From Emmonsiellopsis sp. PD_33 (lineage: Eukaryota; Ascomycota; Eurotiomycetes; Onygenales; Ajellomycetaceae): a stretch of DNA of 64,000 nt. The notes beneath the pieces are model-generated. The model made no database searches, was not told the DNA's origin, and worked only from the letters and a program-made list of their open reading frames with translations. Shown here one piece after another: positions 35,593-44,022 of the stretch. The stretch lies in the NCBI GenBank assembly GCA_032988165.1, contig JANTQF010000163.1, positions 1 to 64,000 on the forward strand. Reading direction: 5' to 3'. Positions within the stretch are counted from its first letter, which is position 1. The number at the start of each line of letters is the position of its first letter. The translations under genes and the position numbers were made by a program.

Positions 35593-36902
35593 TCAATTAG
35601 AATACCGCCGAAGTCTGCTTTTTTTATTTATTAGGGAAATAAATGACCACACCCCTGTGGGCCTATTTGGGTTCAAACAGACAGAAAGACGGAGGTCGTC
35701 GTTTAATAAACCCGCGTCATATAACTGCTTCAACTGTATAATACCCAGTATAATCCCGGGCACCTCAGATAGAGAGACGCTATTTCGCTTCCGTTCGCCG
35801 AACGCTCTCTTTCTCATCTGTTCCCCAGAATATCTTCCAGAGCCAACAGTAAGCGGCTGCCGCTCATGGATCTCGGCCAGACTTTCTTCGCTTTCGATAA
35901 CGGATTGCAGGGCCGCATCATTTCTGGATCTCATGGAATCCTGCCTTTTGGGCATGTAGCAGTCCGAATTTTCGACCTCGCCAGTATCAAGTGGGAGCGC
36001 AAAGACCGAAATTGCAGATATATCGGCCATGGTGAGCTTATCGAATATGCTTAGTGCATCACTCCTTACGGTGGCGCTTGTGCAAGACATTGTTTCGGTC
36101 TTTCGGTGTACCCGTCTGTATGGTTGGCTAGCTTCCAATTCACCTTGGAACTCGAATTGCACAGGGTTCATAATTGTATGTATTTGATCCTGAACCGGAG
36201 AGCTGATGGTTTGCGGTCCATGCCCAAGGCGGCGTGCAGTATATACTGTAAGTGCGTCGTCTTCCGCATCAGCTCGGAAATTATCTAGGCGTTGGATTCG
36301 ATATTGCAGGTTGCGATTTTCCTGGACTAACTGTGTTACAGTTGCCTGGACGGATGCAGCAGACTCGTGGGCAACAGACATGGAACTGCTGTGGAAGCAT
36401 TAGCACGATGAGTTGCTTGGATAAAACCAAAGCTTTGGAGGCGTCGATGATAATGAAAGCCCACTACAAACCATTGCAGAATATTCAGCATCAGCACTAG
36501 CGAACTCTTAAGCGTCTGCAGCTGTTGAATTTCAAAAGCGATGGCCTCCTCATTCCAGGTCCACTTCATCTGATCCCGCACGGAGAAGTTGGAAGAAAGC
36601 CCCTCGAATGGTCCAATAAGCCTGTCCAGCCGATCAAACGCCAGCACAACTTCAGAGAGGATGATACTAAAGTTCCCCAACCGGATCAACGCCCTCTGAT
36701 ACAGCGGTATTGATTCGATAGCGTCAAGGATCCCTTGGAGCGCAGCAATAGCTGTCTTGGTAGCAGTGATTTCAGCCAAGGCCCAGCGCACGCTCCCCTC
36801 GGCCTGGTGAGCGCTGGAGATGATCGAGTTGAGGATTGAGCAGAGCTTGCCGGAGATGGTAAGGAGGCCTGCGATCGAGGCTGCAATGCTTAAGGGGTCC
36901 AT
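35593..36902 (-). CDS. Protein with fungal NLR/STAND-type N-terminal domain, no NTPase domain
   Basis: Two exons on the minus strand, 36902-36472 and 36388-35593, joined in phase to 408 residues. Residues 1-145 (MDPLSIAASIAGLLTISGKL..., LAEITATKTAIAALQGIL..., FDRLDRLIGPFEGLS) match the helical N-terminal domain found in fungal STAND/NLR-like proteins and related proteins of unknown role, recognisable by the opening MDPLSIAAS. A short coiled segment follows (ESAASVQATVTQLVQENRNLQYRIQRLD), then a disordered region, and a conserved-looking end (PGIILGIIQLKQLYDAGLLNDD). No NACHT or NB-ARC ATPase and no repeats are present, and the following sequence holds none. In fungi such proteins may serve in non-self recognition or signalling; the function here is not known. 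Confidence 0.75.
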
Positions 36903-37335
36903 TTCTAGAAAAATGTTGGGATGTCATCCATTTGCCACATTGAATAGGAAACTGATGAAAAGGATGGGAGCAGCCATCCTTTTAAAAATGAATATTTCTT
37001 GGACGTGCTGTGTTGGCATATTAAGTGGCAAGGTCTGTCCTGGGCTTGTTCAAAATTATTTGGGTGCTAATACTTCTATTATGCACCTCAAACGTGATCC
37101 CAACATTGACATGCCTACGGAATGCCCGACAGCTGTCCGGCCGGGTAGCAAATTGTGTGTCCGATTCTGTTGCGCAGAGAGAACCCCATTTCGCCCTGGT
37201 GAACTAGTCTTCAAGGTCCATTCTTCGCAGTCACCACTCTGGCTGGCTGTACCGTTGAAAACCCCATCGAAATTAGGTATATACATTAAATCCCTTTACA
37301 TCTAACAAAATTAAGTCAGTAACCAGCCAAAGCCT
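36903..37335. other. Intergenic region, no gene seen
   Basis: 433 bp holding the promoter of the NLR-N-terminus-like gene and the 3' flank of the GH43 gene. The open frame 36820-37305 (+) is unsupported. Confidence 0.5.
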
Positions 37336-39132
37336 TCATCTACAGCTAACCCGTTTCCTAACAACAGTCGACCAAGTGCCATCTACACTTAAGCGCTGGT
37401 ACCCCAGTTCTCTAACCACACCATCCCCAAATTCAAGGACAAACGAGCCGTCTTCTGCAACTGCAGATGTGGCTGCTCTATCTCCAGGGAACGCAACGAC
37501 CCTATTCGATGCTTCAACAAGGTCGAACGAACCACCCTGGCTCGAAACAACTCTCACAGTATACTTCCGCCCCCCTTTTCTCTCAGTCTTTCTAGAACAA
37601 CTAGCTTCAATCTCGATCGGGTATGTCCCCCTAGGCAGCGGCTGATCAAGCGAGGTCAGATGCATTGTGATGGCATCATCAGAACCAACACGCATCGCCT
37701 TTTCATCGAGCGTCATCCGCGTGGTGTAGATGGATCTATCCTGCGTCGTGTCATTGCGACCATGATGGACATAAAACAGCTCAGCACCGTCTGGAGTCCG
37801 ATGCGTGAAGTCGTGCTCGCCAGCCCTCCCGTTACAGGGAGGTGAGGAGATGATACTCCCGTGTCCGGTAGAGTAAATCGGTATCTCAGCATCCGGCAGC
37901 TGCGACAGGACGGGGTTGCGCGCGGACTTGACGAAAGGGCCAAGGGGGGAGGATGCCGTCGCAAAGCCGACGCCGTAGTTGGATGCTTCGAAGTTGTTCG
38001 CGCTGTAGGTTAGCAAGTAGACGCGCTTGTCGTGGTTCTCCGTGTCGGGCCGGGTGAGAACGCTGCTGCCCTCCGACCAACGACGGTCTTTGCGCGTGCC
38101 GTTGTATTTCTGGTAGTCGTTGACATGGAAATTCTCCCACTCTTGAGGGTCAGCGCCGTAGGAGATGACCGTCTTCCACCCGTCCATGCGTGGCGGATGG
38201 CCGATCTCGCCGGTGCCGTTGTACGAGGTAATATTCGGAGGCAACGGCGGCGCATCCTTTTCATGGATATTTCTCTGCGCTGTGACAATCTCCGGCATCG
38301 TCGAAGCGGTCGGGTCATCCCACCAGTCCCGCTCCAACTCGACGACAATAATATTCGACTCCTCAATATACTTGCCCAACTCCTCATCCCAATTCCAATT
38401 CCGATACGCATTCCTCGACGCATACAGATAAATCTTCCCATCCACATCAAACACCACATTCGCATCAATCGTGGGGATAAACGTGCCCATCGGCGCCGTC
38501 TCCCCCTCCTCCCTCCCCCGCGGCGGCGCCATCTGCCCCTCATCCATAATCAAATTAACATCATGATACTCCGGATCAAACGGGAACCAGTCAATCGGCA
38601 TTTCCCTTATCTCTCTAAACGGGCCCCCGGGCGCCCTCGACACCGCAACCCCAATCTTCGACGGCTCCTCAAACAGCCCATACCTGAAATACCCCGCCGC
38701 CAGCTCCTCCCTCAGCCGCCCGGCGAAGAAGAAGAAATACCACCCGGTCTCCCCATTGTAGTACGTCTCGGGCGCCCAGTGCCAGTCGCGTGCCCAGCAC
38801 GCCTGCCCGCCCTCGAGCCTGGTCATCGGCTCCTCGTCGTAACATGCCTTGAGCACGCCGCCGGCCTGCTTGTGCCAGGTGGAGAGGTCCGGGCTGGTGT
38901 AGATGCCGAAGAGACTGCCTGGGTCGGCGCCCTCGGTGGAGTATGCGTAGTACTGGCCGCTGTGGCGGTCGTAGAGGACGTAGGGGTCCGCGGCGGCGTG
39001 GGTGGCGGCGTTGTGGAATTGGGGGGGTTGTTTGGGTTTGGGTTTGTTGTTGTTGTTGGGAGCTGCGAGGGCTGCGGGGGATGCGAGGAGCAGTCCCGCA
39101 GCTGCTGTGTAGATGGTATTCGAGAACCGCAT
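37336..39132 (-). CDS. Secreted glycoside hydrolase, family 43-like
   Basis: A single-exon gene of 598 residues. A signal peptide is clear at 1-23 (MRFSNTIYTAAAGLLLASPAALAA, cut before PN), followed by a short Asn/Lys/Pro linker. The five-blade beta-propeller of GH43-type enzymes is indicated by ADPYVLYD with likely base D49, GIYTSPDLSTW, HWAPETYYNG, TIDANVVFDVDGKIYLYAS with D223, and RRWSEGSSVL with likely acid E354. N-glycosylation sequons are present (NITS, NGTG, NGTR, NDTT). Family members act on arabinan, arabinoxylan or xylan side chains outside the cell; the exact substrate cannot be told. The last 130 residues form a beta-rich C-terminal domain. No transmembrane segment is seen. A 412-codon open frame on the opposite strand is a shadow of this gene. 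Confidence 0.9.
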   Translation of the reverse strand: MRFSNTIYTAAAGLLLASPAALAAPNNNNKPKPKQPPQFHNAATHAAADPYVLYDRHSGQYYAYSTEGADPGSLFGIYTSPDLSTWHKQAGGVLKACYDEEPMTRLEGGQACWARDWHWAPETYYNGETGWYFFFFAGRLREELAAGYFRYGLFEEPSKIGVAVSRAPGGPFREIREMPIDWFPFDPEYHDVNLIMDEGQMAPPRGREEGETAPMGTFIPTIDANVVFDVDGKIYLYASRNAYRNWNWDEELGKYIEESNIIVVELERDWWDDPTASTMPEIVTAQRNIHEKDAPPLPPNITSYNGTGEIGHPPRMDGWKTVISYGADPQEWENFHVNDYQKYNGTRKDRRWSEGSSVLTRPDTENHDKRVYLLTYSANNFEASNYGVGFATASSPLGPFVKSARNPVLSQLPDAEIPIYSTGHGSIISSPPCNGRAGEHDFTHRTPDGAELFYVHHGRNDTTQDRSIYTTRMTLDEKAMRVGSDDAITMHLTSLDQPLPRGTYPIEIEASCSRKTERKGGRKYTVRVVSSQGGSFDLVEASNRVVAFPGDRAATSAVAEDGSFVLEFGDGVVRELGYQRLSVDGTWSTVVRKRVSCR

Positions 39133-39934
39133 GGTTTGGTTGTTTGTTTTGTCGCCAATCTAGTTATCTATCCGACCTGGTGGAGGACTTTTTATGGATG
39201 TGTCCATCAACACATCGTTGAAGTAAATAGAAGAAAACAGGTTCCCACGGGCCCATATTTGTATAAATAGTTAACTAAATCCAAAAGAAAAAGAAAAGTC
39301 CAGCCTCTCGGCAGTGATGATCTCAATTCCCCCGCTTCCCAACGAGTCGCAGCGGGCAGGGTTTGGATTCCTGGAGCTGGGTCAGAGAGGCCCGAACCAC
39401 GATCACCGTCCGGATTCCAATGCTACTGGATGCGCGTGTCGTTACATTGTGCTGGTTTCTCCGCATGGACTAAATAAGCTGTCAGTTAACTAACTAACTA
39501 GTTAGCTAGTAGCGAGGAGAGCTCGGTTGTAACTCCGGGGCCCCGCATGGTTAGAGGCTGGTGGTAGATGGAGGAACTGGATATTTAGTTTGTCGGTGGA
39601 TAGGGGCCTGTTTAAATATTTAGATAGGTAAGTTAGCATATGGAATAAATAAATACTACTCGTATCTTAATGTGTGACTAGTATGTATCCGTAATTATTA
39701 TATAGATGTTAATATATAGATGTTAAATATGTAAATCCTCCCCGCCATTTACTAGTTATGCATAGCCAGGTAACTACTATGCATGCATGCCTATTCACCA
39801 GCCATGTTTGCTATCATCCCATTGCACAAATTAAATAGAGCCTCCATCCTCTAGATATACCACATCCCTCCTCCCAACCCAAACCCACAAACCAACCCCC
39901 TCACCACCACCCGTAAAAACAAACCCCATCCTCC
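39133..39934. other. Divergent intergenic region, AT-rich
   Basis: 802 bp between the GH43 start and the small WNCQD gene. It contains a TAACTAACTAACTAGTTAGCTAG-type tract near 39483-39508 and a duplicated TATAGATGTTAA near 39700-39725. It is the only one of six divergent promoters without a CACGTG apart from ureF/coq8 if GH43 is counted as a further pair. No gene seen. Confidence 0.5.
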
Positions 39935-40396
39935 ATGCCTCCCACCACCCGCTCTGCCACCGCCCCCTCCGCCCCCCTCTACACCGCCCTCCTAAACGAC
40001 GGCACCGCCTTCAAACACTGGGCCCTCTTCCTCGACACCCCGACCCCCAACCCCCACCGCGCGCCAAAACTCCTCTTCAACGCGCTCGGCTCCTCCGAAT
40101 CCGCGCATGGCTTCCGCTTCGAATGCGTCGTCGTCACCGCTGCGAATAACCCGCGCAACAACCCAGCCTTGCACCAGCTGGTGTATCTGTGTGAGGTGGG
40201 GGTGGGCGATGTGGAGAGGGTGAGGGAGGTGGCGGGGAGTGTGAGGATTAGGAATGATGTGAGGGGTTGGAATTGTCAGGATTTTGTGCTGGAGGTGTTG
40301 GGGGGGTTGGAGGGGGTGGGGGTTATTGAGGGGGGGGAGGGGGGGTATATGGGGCGGAAGGAGGGGTTGGAGGGGATGGTGGAGGGGTTGGGGTGA
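39935..40396 (+). CDS. Small fungal protein with HWALF and WNCQDF motifs, unknown function
   Basis: An intronless frame of 153 residues. Conserved-looking parts are FKHWALFLD near residue 26, FECVVVTA near 63, LHQLVYLCEVGVGDVERV near 79, and RGWNCQDFVLEVLGGLE near 108. The pairing of an early His-Trp and a later Trp-Asn-Cys-Gln-Asp recalls fungal DUF families in which His and Cys might form a papain/NlpC-like site; this is inference and I cannot name the family with certainty. The DNA is very unusual: up to about 40165 the coding strand is C-rich, after which it turns abruptly G-rich with long G runs at 40300-40398. The Gly/Glu-rich C-terminus (EGGEGGYMGRKEG) reflects that. Confidence 0.7.
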   Translation: MPPTTRSATAPSAPLYTALLNDGTAFKHWALFLDTPTPNPHRAPKLLFNALGSSESAHGFRFECVVVTAANNPRNNPALHQLVYLCEVGVGDVERVREVAGSVRIRNDVRGWNCQDFVLEVLGGLEGVGVIEGGEGGYMGRKEGLEGMVEGLG

Positions 40397-40729
40397 TGGG
40401 TGGGTGTGTGTTCTGAGGGGAGGGGAGGGGATGTTAGTTAGGTAGTTAATTAACTTGTAGTTCATGAGGGATGGGATGTGACTGATCATGATATCTAAGG
40501 GTGGGTAGTTAACTAACAATAAACCATAATCCATTTCAAAGCACACGGGAACTCTAGGTTAATAGATCCTATTCCTCCCTACTAGCCAGTTAGTTATCCA
40601 TACTCGCCCCCCACCGAACAGCCCCCCAAAGCTCCCATCTCACACCGATCCATACATAGAATCAGGAAAAAGGAATATAATCCCCAATAACAGAAGAACA
40701 CCAACAGATTCCACACACAAGCCAACCCC
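40397..40729. other. Intergenic region between convergent genes
   Basis: 333 bp, first G-rich (GGGGAGGGGAGGGG near 40418-40431), then with GTTAGTTAGGTAGTTAATTAAC-type sequence. It holds the 3' flanks of both neighbours. No gene seen. Confidence 0.5.
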
Positions 40730-42929
40730 CTACTTCCCAGCATCATCCTTCAACGCAACAATCCGATTCAGCACCACCTTCTCCTCCGTGCTATCACTAT
40801 CAAGCGCAAAATACGCAACCCGCATCCCCTGGAACCGCACCGTCTCGGGATGAACAATCGCCCCATCCGCACCAGTCTCGCCCGCGCGAGAAACGTTATA
40901 CTCTTCAGTCTCTGGCTTGTCGGGATTGGCAGCCTTCTCGCCTTCCTTGGCCGGCCAGGGAGCCCGGCTCTTGATTTCTGGGAATCCGATATCCACCATC
41001 GCGTCCGGGTAGACTTCCATGGAGTGGGGGTTGATGTCTGAGAGGAAACCGCCGGGGTGGCTCTTGGGGTCCTCGGAGTTGAAGAGACGGTTGATGACGC
41101 GGATTTCGGCCTTGATGGGGCTTGAGTGCTCGGGGGATAGGGCGACCCAGTGGATGAAGCTGTGGGGTTAGTTAGTATAGGTAGTCCTTGGATTGCGGAT
41201 TGGCTTCAGTGGGGTATCGAAAACTTACGTCTTGGGTTTCTTCGGGGCTGCTCCCTCCTCGGGCTTCTCATATTTGGCGTGAACGCATGTTACCAGGCCA
41301 GTCTCTGGATCCTTCTCGAACGAGGTTGCAGTAATCGGATAGGGAACCTTCATAAGCCCGACGGTCTTGCCGGGGGCAAGTCGGAAGTAGTCTGCTGAAT
41401 CAACCTCTCTGAAATCGCTGCGTTCGATGAAAACTGTCTTGGTAAAGGGGACTTTGTGCACCTAGTTGAAATAGCACTGTTAGACCACGATCATGCTTTA
41501 TCTATATGGCAGAAGATTAACGTACCCCGAAAGCTGGATCTTTCGAATAAGGCAGCTCAACCATCTCAAGATGGTCATCAGGGAGGTCGTCGATGATGAT
41601 TTTCAGGGGTTCCATGACGACCATCAATCGGGGAACCGTGGTCTCAAGATATCGTCGAACAGACTGTTCGAAACGATGCACCTGGATGTTTGTCTTGGAT
41701 TTCGTAACTCCGAGCTCGTTCACGAAGGAGAGGATAGCTCCGGGCGGCACACCGCGGCGACGAAGGCCAACCAGAGTATAGAGACGGGGGTCATCATATC
41801 CGCCAACATGGTTCCCCTCAATGAGTTTCTGGATATCGCGCTTAGAAAGGATGGTGCCTGTAACATTGAGACGGCCATACCTAAAGAACGTTAGAATATT
41901 GTATTTATATGGAATTATCGAAACTTACTCTCTCTGCATCGGCTTGTAGACTTCCAATTTGTCGCACAACCATTCATAAGATACCCGAGAGAGCTCGAAC
42001 TCCGTTGTGCATAGCGAGTGTGTAACTCCCTCAAAGCTATCGCAAAGACAGTGAGTAAAGTCATATGTAGGGTAAATCCTCCATTTGTTTCCGGTTCGGA
42101 AATGATGCTTCTCCTTGTCGACAACCCGATACGCGAAGAGATCCCACATCTGGGGGTTCCCATCTTCGATGTTCTGCTTCATACGGAGGGCAGCTTCACC
42201 AGGTTCGTATTTGCCATCGCGCATGGCTCTAAATTCGGTGATCGATTCCTCAATTGGGCGGGTACGGTGTGCGCATGCAAATCGTGGTTTGCCCTCGCCC
42301 TCTCCTCCACCCCGCTGGGCCTGAATTTCGACTTCTATTGGGGAGTCAGTACAACGACATCACACACTACGGGGGTTTCGTAATGAAATGAACGCACTAG
42401 TACAGTGGCAAACATATGCGCCATCTCGTCTGATAAGATCTTCTGCCAGTTCGTATAGACGATCAAAGTTGTCACTAGAATATGTGATCTTGACCGGTGA
42501 GAAGCCCAGCCACCTCACAATATCCTCAATGGCTAAGAAATACTTCTCCTCCTCACTCATCGGGTTCGTATCGTCGAATCTAAGGTAGCAATCTCCGCCG
42601 TGATACCGCGCAAAACCAAAGTTGATCGCAATGGCCTTGGAGTGGCCGATATGAAGATACCCATTGGGCTCGGGTGGGAACCGCGTTACCACCTTCTGGA
42701 CACTCTCCGAGCCAATGGGCCTTTCGTTATACACCTCCGCAAGGAATCCGGTCTTGAACATCGAATCTGGGTCTTCGGAAAATGCGGCGGGGGATTTTTT
42801 TGCTTTTGGCGGGGTAGGTCCCTTGGGCTGCTTGGGAGCTTTAGGGGCCTTGGGAGCCTTCTGTTTGCGAGGTTTCGGAGCCTCCTCCGGGGCCTTGGTG
42901 CGGTCCGGGAGATCGACGGGAGCGTCCAT
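40730..42929 (-). CDS. gln4: Glutaminyl-tRNA synthetase, cytosolic, class I
   Basis: Five exons on the minus strand: 42929-42398, 42334-41929, 41880-41526, 41461-41229 and 41159-40730, giving 651 residues. It charges tRNA-Gln with glutamine. HIGH is at 93-96 in RFPPEPNGYLHIGHSKAIAINFG and the KMSKS-loop equivalent LSKRD is at about 324-328. DTNPMSEEEKYF and YPTYDFTHCLCDSFEGVTHSLCTTEFE are typical of GlnRS rather than GluRS. The C-terminal half has the anticodon-binding beta-barrels (VPFTKTVFIERSDF, ADYFRLAPGKTVGLM, VNRI-like end). The first 50 residues are a Lys/Pro/Ala-rich tail (KAPKAPKAPKQPKGPTPPKAKK) in place of the roughly 190-residue helical N-terminal domain of yeast Gln4. It is divergently paired with crd1. 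Confidence 0.95.
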
Positions 42930-44022
42930 GTTTTCTGAGTTGCGATGCTCGCAATAAGGGTGCTATTATGGACTATATAAGGCACGATGAAGTTAGCAGT
43001 GAGTCATCAACTTTTGCGGCCTGTCTCTCACAGCGATTCAAAGAGAGTAACTAGCAGATTCATACCCTCAGCTATAAGAGAAACAGTGTAGCGTTGCAGG
43101 CGACAGTGGGTGAAGTGGCAGACCTGTCAGAGTTGTTGTCTGTCTGGTGGGGGATGGGCGAGCAAAAATAGTGGGATAGGGCTCTCCTTATCGATAAGGC
43201 TGTCTCGGTGGCGGTTTGATACGTGTGGTGGTTGCAGGACAAAACAAGGGGGTATGAGTCAACGTAGGAATATCGATTTAATATCCATTAAACAGTCCAA
43301 CATCTGTAAGCCTCTTTTTATTGGCGATATCAAGCATTCAAGCCGAGTAAACAATGCTTTGTAGTGGTTTTGGCTGGCATCACGTGACCTTCGGAAGCTG
43401 CCTGTCGGAACCGCAAAAACTAACCTCCGGATATAAAAAGAAGCCGAAAAAGCTTCCGATCAACAGGGAAAATTCACGACGTTTCCCGGCCATATCTCAA
43501 TTCTATCCCTTTTACCCACTGCAATCTATATACTGAGCCTGGGAATACATTTACAGCCTGATAGTTGCCGTCTTGGAAACATCCTCCAAGTGGTTCGGGC
43601 TCCAATCTCTCATTCATTCTCCCTTCTAAGCTTAGACCTGAGCTTTCAAGTCCTATTCCCAGGCCAGTCAACTGCCCCTATTTTCCTTGCCTATATCTTT
43701 TTTTCCTGTGTTCATTGAGCGTACTTTTTGTCTTCCTCGATTTCATTGTACATTCCCTTTTGCTTTGGACGGTCTACATTTTGTTCGTCACAGCTGTCAC
43801 AGCCACTACTTCGCGAATTACCGGGGCGAAATAAGAACAATTTGAACAAAACAGAAAATGTTCCAGCAGGATTAATCGACATTAATTCTACGGTCGAATT
43901 TAACTGCTCCCTCTTTACGGAGCTTATTCTGTCGCGTGTCGACAACCACGCAGCACAGAGCCTGAACCGAACCCGGCTCCGAGGACGCCATTTGCAAGTT
44001 TTTTTATTGAGCAAGCTCCACT
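42930..44022. promoter_or_regulatory. Divergent promoter and long leader between gln4 and crd1
   Basis: 1,093 bp with no gene seen. A palindromic E-box TCACGTGA lies at 43380-43387. The part from about 43,440 to 44,022 is T/C-rich and is likely the crd1 leader; it contains several ATGs with short frames (for example one of 89 codons at 43565-43834), which could act as upstream ORFs or mean that crd1 transcription starts later. Confidence 0.5.
43380..43387. promoter_or_regulatory. Palindromic E-box TCACGTGA
   Basis: Perfect 8-bp palindrome about 450 bp upstream of the GlnRS start and 640 bp upstream of the crd1 start. Confidence 0.45.

Noticed and set aside
29652..39132. A secondary-metabolite cluster (FAD enzyme, SDR, GH43)
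   Set aside because: No polyketide, peptide or terpene synthase, cluster regulator or transporter is present, and Vps45 lies among them.
38032..39270. A 412-codon open frame on the plus strand
   Set aside because: It lies opposite the clear GH43 gene, has Arg/Pro/His-rich low-information sequence, and is a by-product of the codon use of that gene.
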